From positions 1-13,521 of the forward strand of contig UQPD01000067.1 in NCBI GenBank assembly GCA_900542795.1: a stretch of 13,521 nt of DNA. The letters are read 5' to 3'. Each line of letters starts with the position of its first letter. The stretch's first letter is position 1. Below are positions 7,223-13,521 of this stretch, one piece after another. A program made the translations under genes and the position numbers. Source of the stretch: an uncultured Prevotella sp. (GTDB taxonomy: Bacteria > Bacteroidota > Bacteroidia > Bacteroidales > Bacteroidaceae). The notes beneath the pieces are model-generated. The model worked only from the letters and a program-made list of their open reading frames with translations. It had not been told where the DNA came from and did no database searches.

Positions 7223-7678
7223 ATGCGCGAAGATTTAACACTGAATGCTCTTGGTCGCAAAACAGAATACAAGAGCGATTATGCCCCTGAGGTGCTCGAG
7301 ACCTTTGTCAACAAGCACCCAGGCAACGACTATTGGGTTCGCTTTAACTGCCCTGAATTCACCAGTTTATGTCCCATCACAGGACAACCCGACTTTGCTG
7401 AAATACGCATTTCGTATCTCCCCGATGAACTTATGGTGGAGAGCAAGAGCCTCAAACTTTATCTCTTTAGTTTCCGCAACCATGGTGACTTTCACGAAGA
7501 CTGCGTTAACATCATTATGAAAGACCTCATCAAACTGATGAATCCTAAATACATCGAAGTAACAGGACTCTTCACACCTCGTGGTGGCATTAGCATCTAT
7601 CCCTATGCTAATTACGGACGCCCTGGAACGAAGTACGAACAATTAGCGGAATACCGATTACAACAACACGATTTGTAA
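7223..7678 (+). CDS. queF: NADPH-dependent 7-cyano-7-deazaguanine reductase QueF
   Basis: Reduces the nitrile of preQ0 to the aminomethyl group of preQ1 with two NADPH. The 151-residue size fits the short, unimodular YkvM-type QueF rather than the longer E. coli type. The nucleophile Cys50 lies in FTSLCPITGQPDFA, with the acid Asp57 in the same segment. The QueF signature ESKSLKLY is at 73-80, and FHED (90-93) supplies the His and Glu of the active site. The start ATG at 7223 follows an A-rich stretch typical of Bacteroidetes translation starts. QueC makes its substrate and is directly upstream. QueD, QueE, Tgt and QueA are not in the window. Confidence 0.97.
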   Translation: MREDLTLNALGRKTEYKSDYAPEVLETFVNKHPGNDYWVRFNCPEFTSLCPITGQPDFAEIRISYLPDELMVESKSLKLYLFSFRNHGDFHEDCVNIIMKDLIKLMNPKYIEVTGLFTPRGGISIYPYANYGRPGTKYEQLAEYRLQQHDL

Positions 7679-7707
7679 TCAGTATATTTGTTAAGCCCCC
7701 CACCCTA

Positions 7708-7848
7708 ATGATTACTACGTTCCTAACCTATTTTGTCTATCTACTTGTTATTGTAGGTTTTATCGGCACAATGCTTCTGCCGCTCTACCTCATTATAGCC
7801 TTCTGCTACGCCCTCTATCGCGATTATTTCAAAAAGAAATTGCAATAA
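7708..7848 (+). CDS. Small hypothetical membrane protein, last gene of the queuosine operon
   Basis: A 46-codon frame starts at ATG 7708, 29 bases after the queF stop, and ends at 7848 at the edge of the terminator stem. The peptide begins MITTFLTYFVYLLVIVGF, is hydrophobic from about residue 5 to 37, and ends in a positively charged tail (RDYFKKKLQ), as expected of a small inner-membrane protein with its C-terminus inside. It has one long or two short membrane segments, with a Pro at residue 25 in the middle. I do not recognise a family. Its position and membrane-like composition support a real gene, perhaps a partner of YhhQ, but that role is inferred. Confidence 0.6.
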   Translation: MITTFLTYFVYLLVIVGFIGTMLLPLYLIIAFCYALYRDYFKKKLQ

Positions 7849-7896
7849 AAAATCCCTGCCTCACAAACAATTGCTTGTGAGGCAGGTATTTTTTTT
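7847..7896. terminator. Bidirectional terminator between convergent operons
   Basis: A perfect 12-bp stem (7855-7866, CCTGCCTCACAA, with 7875-7886) has an 8-base loop. On the plus strand it is followed by TATTTTTTTT (7887-7896). On the minus strand the flank reads GATTTTTTATTG. It can thus end both the queuosine operon and the envelope operon, whose last gene stops at 7920. Confidence 0.9.
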
Positions 7897-7919
7897 AAAC
7901 TCTCCTAAAAGAGAACGGA

Positions 7920-10835
7920 TTAGAAACTAAACTTGGTACCCGCCGAAAGCGTGAGCTGTCCGTCAAGCGGATGCGACGTACCGCCAGCTATGATCTTTTG
8001 CGAGTAGAAATCAGCTTCGGGCTGCAAGTAAAGTTCAAACGAGGGAGAGATGCGCCAACCTGCTTGCAATGCTGCACCAAAACCAGGAACCACCTGTGTT
8101 TTGCTGTTATCCTTGCCCGAGTTAATGTTGAGCGAAGCACCCACCAAACCCGTTAATTGGAACAACTTATCGTCTGTACTTTCACCCGTAACAGCCGTAC
8201 GCAAGTTCATCATGTAGTTTGCACGCAAGGCGGTTACATTGTAGCGACTATCACGTGTACGGTTCACCATCATGTTAGCCAAGTCTACCTCAAAGCCATG
8301 TAAGCCTGTCAGCCACTGACCATACCCCATCGAGGCATTGAAGGTGAAACGATAAGCCCCCTTCTGTGCCGACAGGTTCATACTGTTAATGCCCGAACCC
8401 ATGTTCACTGTTACATAACGACGCTTTTGCGGAGCTTCTACGAATACAGCACCTGTGTTACGACCTAAGCTATAATCTACGCCCAAGAATACCAACGGTT
8501 GCAAACGCGACAAGCGATCTTCCTTGAAACGACGCGACATGTGATAACCCAACTGGGGTTCAACAAACACGTGCATGTCTTGAGCTACACGCGCAGCAAG
8601 AATGCCACCTACGTGTATGTCTGAAGTAAAGTAACTACGACCCTTATTATAGTCGGCACCTAAATTCAAACCGCCCAATGCCGAAACACTCAGCACACGA
8701 TCTGCGTCATAACCATAAGCATGTGCTGTAAGGTCCGAAATGAAGTCGGCACCTACCATAGCGTCGGCATACTTTTCTCCCTTGTATTTACCCAAGCGAC
8801 CTTGGATATTCATGCGGTAAGCTGCTAAAGCGCTCACGGGCAACGTATAACTGATGCGACCCAGTCCGTTGTAAGTTTCCTTATTGCGAACACCTCTCAA
8901 AGAACCTACTGCACCGCCAGCCACTGAGATAAAGCCACGTTTCTTAGCCTCGTCGTTCTCTGAAACATCAGCAGCCAAAACACGATTAACACCATAAGCA
9001 CGCAAGTCAAACTGCACACCTGCCATGCCTGATGCCACCAAGTCGATTTTGGTTGTACTGATACTTGTGGGCAAATAGTTCTTGCCATAGCCTTGCAGTT
9101 TGGGTTCTACATAGAGCGCACAGAAAGGACTTACATGCCATGTGCCACGCAAACTTGCATCTAAGCCAAAGAAGAGATTCTTTTTACCCTCACGTGCCGA
9201 AAGGTTCATACCCAAACCACCTGTTACCTCAAAGAGACGATCTTCCTGGTAACCTCTAAAGGCATTTGTAAAGTTAAACAAATAGTCGGCACCCACGTCT
9301 ATGCGGTTCATTGTCTGCGAGGCATCACAACGTGTATTGTCCGCTTGAATCCAAAGACGAGCACCATGGAGCGGTGCAAACCATTTGCCTAAACCCAAAT
9401 AGCCTTGCGGACGGAGTGAACGGAAGGGACGGCGCAAATTCGAAGTCGTTATATTGATATTAGCACCAGCTGCCATTTCTATAAAAGTGTGGTCGTGCCA
9501 ATAGTTTGTTACAAACGGATCGGTATCGTTCTTATGCATCTTTGAATCACTCAACGGATTGTGTGTGTACACAAATCCCAAGAGCATTGAAGGTACTACA
9601 TCGAAACGTCCCGAAGTGCTCATGCCCATGGCATAATCCGTATCGTATACATCGACACGAGGTTCGAGCACAAAGTTAACACCTCCGCCCAAATGTACAT
9701 TGCCCTGCAAACCAGCTCCAACACCCCAAGTAACATTACGTTGGTCGTTTGACGATGAGCCATTCACACTAAGACCTGCTACACCATTCACCCACCAGCG
9801 ACGCGTTAAATCTACACCACCAAACACATTGTGCAAGTTAGCCATATAGTCTAATGCCACACCCACAGCCTTCACTTTAGAGCCTTGTGGTTGTTTCAGC
9901 ACCGTTGCGGGGAGTGTTAAACGCACAGCATTGTAAGCATCAAACCACTTACCCACACTCACCGAAGCACGTCCACCCATTTGGTCTTTCCACGTACTGG
10001 GATGCGCATTTACTAACATCGAAGCACCACCAGCAACGCCCACAAACATTCCATCCGTAAAATGTTCATAGCGTGGCGAATGCATTGCACCATACGCATG
10101 CGCACGTTCTGCAGGCGAAAGCAAACGATAACCTAAGCCTGCCGACACACTTGCCACGGGGGTCACACAACGCCAATTATTACTAAAGGTAGCATTGTTG
10201 TGCAACACACCCACTTGGGGTTCTATATATATATAAGTATAAGGCGAGAAAGCATACTGTCCGCGCAAGCCAATGTGAGCTCCCAAAGCCTTTTTACTCT
10301 CGCCTTGGTAACGAGCATACACAGCGTCGATACCTGCTACACCCAACACCTCAAAACGGTGTGCTTGTTCGTAGTTACGGTTTGCCAAAGCCGTGATGTT
10401 CATCAAGTAGTCGAGCGATAACTCGCCCATCTTCACATCGTGACTTTTAGTACGGAAGATACCTGCACCTACACCTAAGCGCACACCATGTTCAGGCGTA
10501 ATGAAATCGCCCACTGCCCACTGGGCTTGTGCACCAGGTTTCATGTCAATTAGGTTCACTGCATTCACACGCAAGCCTAAGTCGGTAAACAAGTGGTCGC
10601 CCAAATGTTTGTTTTCATACTGCTTGCTTACGCGAGGACGCTGCAACATATAGTCCAACGCACTTTTAGGTAAATCCGTAGTCAATGTGTCTGTCTGCTG
10701 CTGCGCATGGATGGCTCCAGGAACTGACAGCGCCAAGAGGCAACAAACACTAATAGCCTTTCTCACAGACTTGCAACCTTTCGCTCTCTGGGTTCCCCCA
10801 GCTACGTAGGTATGTGATGATTTATACTTTTTCAT
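7920..10835 (-). CDS. Protein of five tandem outer-membrane beta-barrel-like modules
   Basis: No named family recognised. The 971-residue protein has a signal peptide with a long basic start and cleavage near residue 44 (AIHA). It then has five related modules at about 82-238, 261-424, 448-612, 632-791 and 806-971, spaced 173-187 residues. Each has alternating strand-like sequence and shared marks: a (D/N)Y or DF motif in SLDYLMN, ALDYMAN, GADYLFN, GADFISD and RANYMMN; then a Gly-rich strand; then an aromatic-(V/L)(E/Q)P motif in YIYIEP, NFVLEP, ALYVEP, HVFVEP and ELYLQP. The C-terminus ends in Phe after alternating residues (LSAGTKFSF), like a barrel-insertion signal. The modules could be five small barrels or one very large one. 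Its ATG overlaps the stop of the upstream gene by 4 bases (ATGA), implying coupled translation. It is the last gene of the operon. Confidence 0.85.
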   Translation of the reverse strand: MKKYKSSHTYVAGGTQRAKGCKSVRKAISVCCLLALSVPGAIHAQQQTDTLTTDLPKSALDYMLQRPRVSKQYENKHLGDHLFTDLGLRVNAVNLIDMKPGAQAQWAVGDFITPEHGVRLGVGAGIFRTKSHDVKMGELSLDYLMNITALANRNYEQAHRFEVLGVAGIDAVYARYQGESKKALGAHIGLRGQYAFSPYTYIYIEPQVGVLHNNATFSNNWRCVTPVASVSAGLGYRLLSPAERAHAYGAMHSPRYEHFTDGMFVGVAGGASMLVNAHPSTWKDQMGGRASVSVGKWFDAYNAVRLTLPATVLKQPQGSKVKAVGVALDYMANLHNVFGGVDLTRRWWVNGVAGLSVNGSSSNDQRNVTWGVGAGLQGNVHLGGGVNFVLEPRVDVYDTDYAMGMSTSGRFDVVPSMLLGFVYTHNPLSDSKMHKNDTDPFVTNYWHDHTFIEMAAGANINITTSNLRRPFRSLRPQGYLGLGKWFAPLHGARLWIQADNTRCDASQTMNRIDVGADYLFNFTNAFRGYQEDRLFEVTGGLGMNLSAREGKKNLFFGLDASLRGTWHVSPFCALYVEPKLQGYGKNYLPTSISTTKIDLVASGMAGVQFDLRAYGVNRVLAADVSENDEAKKRGFISVAGGAVGSLRGVRNKETYNGLGRISYTLPVSALAAYRMNIQGRLGKYKGEKYADAMVGADFISDLTAHAYGYDADRVLSVSALGGLNLGADYNKGRSYFTSDIHVGGILAARVAQDMHVFVEPQLGYHMSRRFKEDRLSRLQPLVFLGVDYSLGRNTGAVFVEAPQKRRYVTVNMGSGINSMNLSAQKGAYRFTFNASMGYGQWLTGLHGFEVDLANMMVNRTRDSRYNVTALRANYMMNLRTAVTGESTDDKLFQLTGLVGASLNINSGKDNSKTQVVPGFGAALQAGWRISPSFELYLQPEADFYSQKIIAGGTSHPLDGQLTLSAGTKFSF

Positions 10836-12919
10836 TTTTTGAGTGCCTCTTTTTTATTTTTCATTTCCTTAATACAGTCCAGTTCGTTCAAGTCGGCATC
10901 GCCTTCAGCTATCTCAATGAGCTCGGGGTCCAACTCAAGTGCCTTCTTGAGTTCGCGATTAGCCTCAGCTGCAATGTTTGTGTCGTTCGAGCGATGCAAG
11001 CAAATTGCCTTTATATAATGCGTAACAGCATCATCATCAGTCAACATTTTCGACTTTTCCAATGCCACATCATTTTTCTTCATTGCCAATAACAACACCA
11101 CCTCATTGCGCAAACCCGTCGGAGCAATCGCATCGTAGTTCGCTTCATAGTCACCCATAAAGGCACCACTCACTGCCAGCAACAAGCGATTCTCGGCTGT
11201 AGCAGGCACATAGGCAGCCAACGAATCGGCAGCTTGATATTCGTGGTTAGCTAACAAGGCTACCATCTGGTTACGATTAACTACCTCAGGTGCCTTTTCA
11301 CCAGCAAATTTGCGCAACACATCGGCATCGGGCCTATTATGCTTAATAAGCAATGCAGCGAGATCGTTGGCAGCAATCATAAACGAGGGAGACACCTCGA
11401 GTGCCTGACGCAAATATTTTTCGCGTTGTGCGTCATTCTCTTCACTGCGATAAAGTTTAAAGAATTCGTAGTCTGAGAGTTTGCGATAATCCTTCTTATA
11501 CAAATCCTTAATTTCATCCAATGTCAAGTTTCTATAGATAGAGTAGCTCATCGTGTAGCCCACTGAGCGCAACATCGGCAAATACTTGTTGAGCAACAGT
11601 TTTGAGTAGAAGGGCAAACGCTTCATTTTTTGGCTCACAGCATCCCCTTTGTAAAGTTTCATCACAGCCTCCACCTTGTCAGCCTCTTCTTCCAAACTGT
11701 CGGCACGCAACAATTTTGCCACCTCGCTCCAAGGAGCAACCGATGCGTTTGAGCTAAACTTCATACCACTACGCAATTTCTCGGGCATTTGCGAGCGGAA
11801 GTAACTAATGGCATATTCCATACGTCGACGTGCCAATGCCAAGTTGCTGGCATAGCGACCATCGGGCGAAGACGTACCATTGATGCTCAATGCCTGCACT
11901 GTAGCGTCGCGTGTGGCAGCAATGTCTTGAATCTGTGCTTTCAACTTGCTAATCTCAGCAGCATTGTGTGCTTCTTCAGGGTCGAAGGCAGCTTTACCAA
12001 TGGGGAAACGCAAGTCGATGTTACCCCGACTGTCGCGCAACTGCGGAATAGCTTTAGGGTAGAGAGCCTCATCGGTAATCTCGCTGGCACCAAACGAATA
12101 ATCGAGCCAACGCATCGGATTGATTTTACCCTTTGAGGTTACCAACGTGTCACGGAAGACAATGCGATTATAATCCTCAATAGCCAATAATGTAACGGCC
12201 TGGAAGTCGTCGTCAGGGTTCTTCACATAAAGCGAGTCCATATACATAAACGAGTCACGATGGTCTACCTTCTTATCACGCAACGTGTCATTCTTAATCA
12301 ATACAAACGGAGCTAAAGGATCACCATCCTTACCCTTCATGTCAAAGCTATAAAGGCGGTCTTGTGTCTGGTTATACTCTACTGCGTCATACACCAAGGG
12401 GCGCATTATTACAGTTTGCTTACGCGTCTTATTTTTGAATACGCGCTGAGCAACCAAGCGGCGATTGTGTCCAAACATCTTCGAGGGCACACCCACCACA
12501 TTTTTAAAATATACCGTGTTGCCCACAATTTCCATCGGTGTTGGCTCCACAATCACGCGGTTCACCACGCGCTTTGCCACAGTTTCAACCGTGCCTAATG
12601 CCACATCGGTCATTATCATCTGCACCATCAAACTGTCGCGTCCACGCAGTTTCACACTCATCACTTCTGCACCAATCATCGAAAAGCGCAGGGTTGTGTT
12701 AGCATGCACATTCACGGAGAAACGTCCGTCCACGTTGGTTTGTGCCACCAATCGCTTCGTCTCCATATCCGTCACATTCACAAAACCCAAAGGTTCACCC
12801 TTTTTAGAGTCCACAACTTTACCCGTTACACGGATAATTTCGCTCTGTGCCAAAGCGCCTAAGCTCGTTACAAACAGCAATAACACCGTCAGCAACCGAC
12901 GGATATTACTTAGGGACAT
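10832..12919 (-). CDS. Envelope protein with carboxypeptidase-regulatory-like, OmpA-like and TPR-like regions
   Basis: Probable periplasmic or outer-membrane-associated protein; exact role unknown. I chose the ATG at 12919 because it opens a compact signal peptide (1-25, core LLTVLLLFVTSLGALAQ). An ATG at 12937 and a TTG at 12943 are in frame and would add 6 or 8 residues. Residues about 30-105 match a CarboxypepD_reg-like beta-sandwich (VTGKVVDSKKGEPLGFVNV). About 300-385 resembles an OmpA C-terminal domain: LRFPIGKAAFD, then LSINGTSSPDGRYASNLA and LARRR. The usual GHTD is replaced by GTSS, so the Asp that binds peptidoglycan is absent while the Arg region remains. Residues about 480-690 are helical and TPR-like (ALEVSPSFMIAANDLAALL, ALELDPEL). 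The gene lies 33 bases after the DUF3575 gene and overlaps the five-module barrel gene by 4 bases. Confidence 0.8.
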   Translation of the reverse strand: MSLSNIRRLLTVLLLFVTSLGALAQSEIIRVTGKVVDSKKGEPLGFVNVTDMETKRLVAQTNVDGRFSVNVHANTTLRFSMIGAEVMSVKLRGRDSLMVQMIMTDVALGTVETVAKRVVNRVIVEPTPMEIVGNTVYFKNVVGVPSKMFGHNRRLVAQRVFKNKTRKQTVIMRPLVYDAVEYNQTQDRLYSFDMKGKDGDPLAPFVLIKNDTLRDKKVDHRDSFMYMDSLYVKNPDDDFQAVTLLAIEDYNRIVFRDTLVTSKGKINPMRWLDYSFGASEITDEALYPKAIPQLRDSRGNIDLRFPIGKAAFDPEEAHNAAEISKLKAQIQDIAATRDATVQALSINGTSSPDGRYASNLALARRRMEYAISYFRSQMPEKLRSGMKFSSNASVAPWSEVAKLLRADSLEEEADKVEAVMKLYKGDAVSQKMKRLPFYSKLLLNKYLPMLRSVGYTMSYSIYRNLTLDEIKDLYKKDYRKLSDYEFFKLYRSEENDAQREKYLRQALEVSPSFMIAANDLAALLIKHNRPDADVLRKFAGEKAPEVVNRNQMVALLANHEYQAADSLAAYVPATAENRLLLAVSGAFMGDYEANYDAIAPTGLRNEVVLLLAMKKNDVALEKSKMLTDDDAVTHYIKAICLHRSNDTNIAAEANRELKKALELDPELIEIAEGDADLNELDCIKEMKNKKEALKK

Positions 12920-12952
12920 AACAAATGAGATATTCATAAACAAACAGAATAC

Positions 12953-13473
12953 TTACTTAATAATGTAAACAAATGAAACGCCGAGCTTCATCGGCGCAAC
13001 CTTCCACACCGTCTGTGGTTGTGTGGGTTGTGGAACATTTTTATCATGGTTCATATGGCGAACCCCCATCACTCCAAGTCCTGCAGTAGCCTCCAAGCTC
13101 CAACGATTGCTCAACACAAATGAATAGCCATAGGTTAGTCCAGCTCCAGCCGTCTCACCTTTATACACTTTATTCTTCAACGTCACGTCATAATCTGCCG
13201 CTTCTGCCATCAGTCCCACAAAGTGTCCTGCTTGCGGACGCAAACTAAACCAATAACGCAACTCAGGCGAAAAAGCCAAAACGCGCGAATCAAACTTTGA
13301 GCCTACCTTCAGTCGGTTGCCCAATGCTTCTACATTCAGTGTCATTCGTCTGTTTAGTCTAAATTCCGCTCCAATGTTTGGTGTAGCGGTAGCCCAATAC
13401 AAGGCATTGGTTTTTACAGATACGCGCTGTGCATAACTGCCTGTTCCCATCAGAGCTAATAAGGCAACAGTAC
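12953..13473 (-). CDS. DUF3575-type outer-membrane barrel protein, 5' truncated
   Basis: The protein fits DUF3575, a Bacteroidetes family of small predicted beta-barrels, often near OmpA-type or fimbrial genes. The key stretch is VSVKTNALYWATATPNIGAE, followed by alternating strands (MTLNVEALGN, ELRYWFSL, GLTYGYSF, WSLEATAGLG). The first in-window ATG (13450) is not the true start. Reading upstream in frame gives TVALLAL and then MGTGSYAQ, so that Met lies inside a signal peptide whose beginning is cut off by the adapter junction at 13473. The C-terminus (LGVSFVYIIK) is complete. It is the first visible gene of the minus-strand operon. Its promoter and any earlier genes are outside the window. 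Confidence 0.82.
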
Positions 13474-13521
13474 CTGTCTCTTATACACATCTCCGAGCCC
13501 ACGAGACGCGTAGTAATCTCG
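13474..13521. other. Illumina Nextera i7 adapter remnant (not genomic)
   Basis: CTGTCTCTTATACACATCT starts at 13474 and continues through the Nextera read-2 adapter to 13507. It is followed by index GCGTAGTA (13508-13515) and ATCTCG from P7. It is the exact reverse complement of bases 2-49. The shared index at both ends suggests that a single tagmented, PCR-amplified fragment spans the window. Confidence 0.98.

Noticed and set aside
12465..12968. 167-codon plus-strand frame opposite the OmpA/TPR-type gene
   Set aside because: It lies wholly antisense to a well-supported coding sequence with signal peptide and domains, and its product has no recognisable features.
7920..13473. Complete type V fimbrial (FimA/Mfa1) locus
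   Set aside because: A DUF3575 gene is present, but I see no pilin, anchor or DUF3868 gene in the window.
1..13521. Perfect terminal inverted repeats, as in a transposon or linear plasmid
   Set aside because: The repeats are Nextera adapter and index sequence, including the Tn5 mosaic end used in library preparation. No transposase gene is present.

Overview
The window looks like chromosomal DNA of a Bacteroidales bacterium, probably Prevotellaceae-like. The grounds are promoter-like motifs of the Bacteroidetes type (TTTG, then about 19-22 bases, then TAnnTTTG), few recognisable Shine-Dalgarno sites, a secreted GH20 enzyme with a C-terminal tail resembling a type IX secretion signal, a DUF3575 gene, and a right-handed beta-helix polysaccharide lyase. 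The genus is an inference. The first 49 and last 48 bases are not genomic: both are an Illumina Nextera i7 adapter with the same 8-base index, in inverted orientation. Genomic sequence therefore runs from 50 to 13473, and the genes at both ends are cut by library construction.

Layout: (1) 50-1167, minus: a PL9-like pectate lyase missing its 3' end. (2) 1278-2135, minus: fabI, enoyl-ACP reductase, with a hairpin between it and the lyase. (3) 2136-2523: a divergent intergenic region with a promoter for each flanking gene and, in the GH20 leader, a 19-bp inverted repeat that can fold in two mutually exclusive ways. (4) 2524-5259, plus: a large secreted GH20 beta-N-acetylhexosaminidase, followed by a strong terminator. 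(5) 5331-5681: four tandem repeats of 87-88 bp, each carrying a hairpin and a promoter-like sequence; the last copy points directly into the next operon. (6) 5757-7848, plus: a queuosine operon of yhhQ (precursor transporter), queC, queF and an unrecognised 46-residue membrane peptide, closed by a bidirectional terminator at 7847-7896. (7) 13473-7920, minus: an envelope operon of a DUF3575 barrel protein (5' end missing), a lipid-facing or periplasmic protein with carboxypeptidase-regulatory-like, OmpA-like and TPR-like regions, and a 971-residue protein made of five tandem outer-membrane beta-barrel modules.

How the genes work together: the lyase and GH20 enzyme point to breakdown of pectin-type and N-acetylhexosamine-containing glycans. 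QueC and QueF make preQ1 from CDG, while YhhQ can import a precursor, so the operon combines late synthesis with salvage. The minus-strand envelope operon is the least understood part. Its genes are tightly packed, the last two overlap by 4 bases, and it joins two barrel-type proteins to a periplasmic OmpA/TPR-type partner. It is the best candidate here for an undescribed system. Its 5' end, and any further partner genes, lie outside the window.
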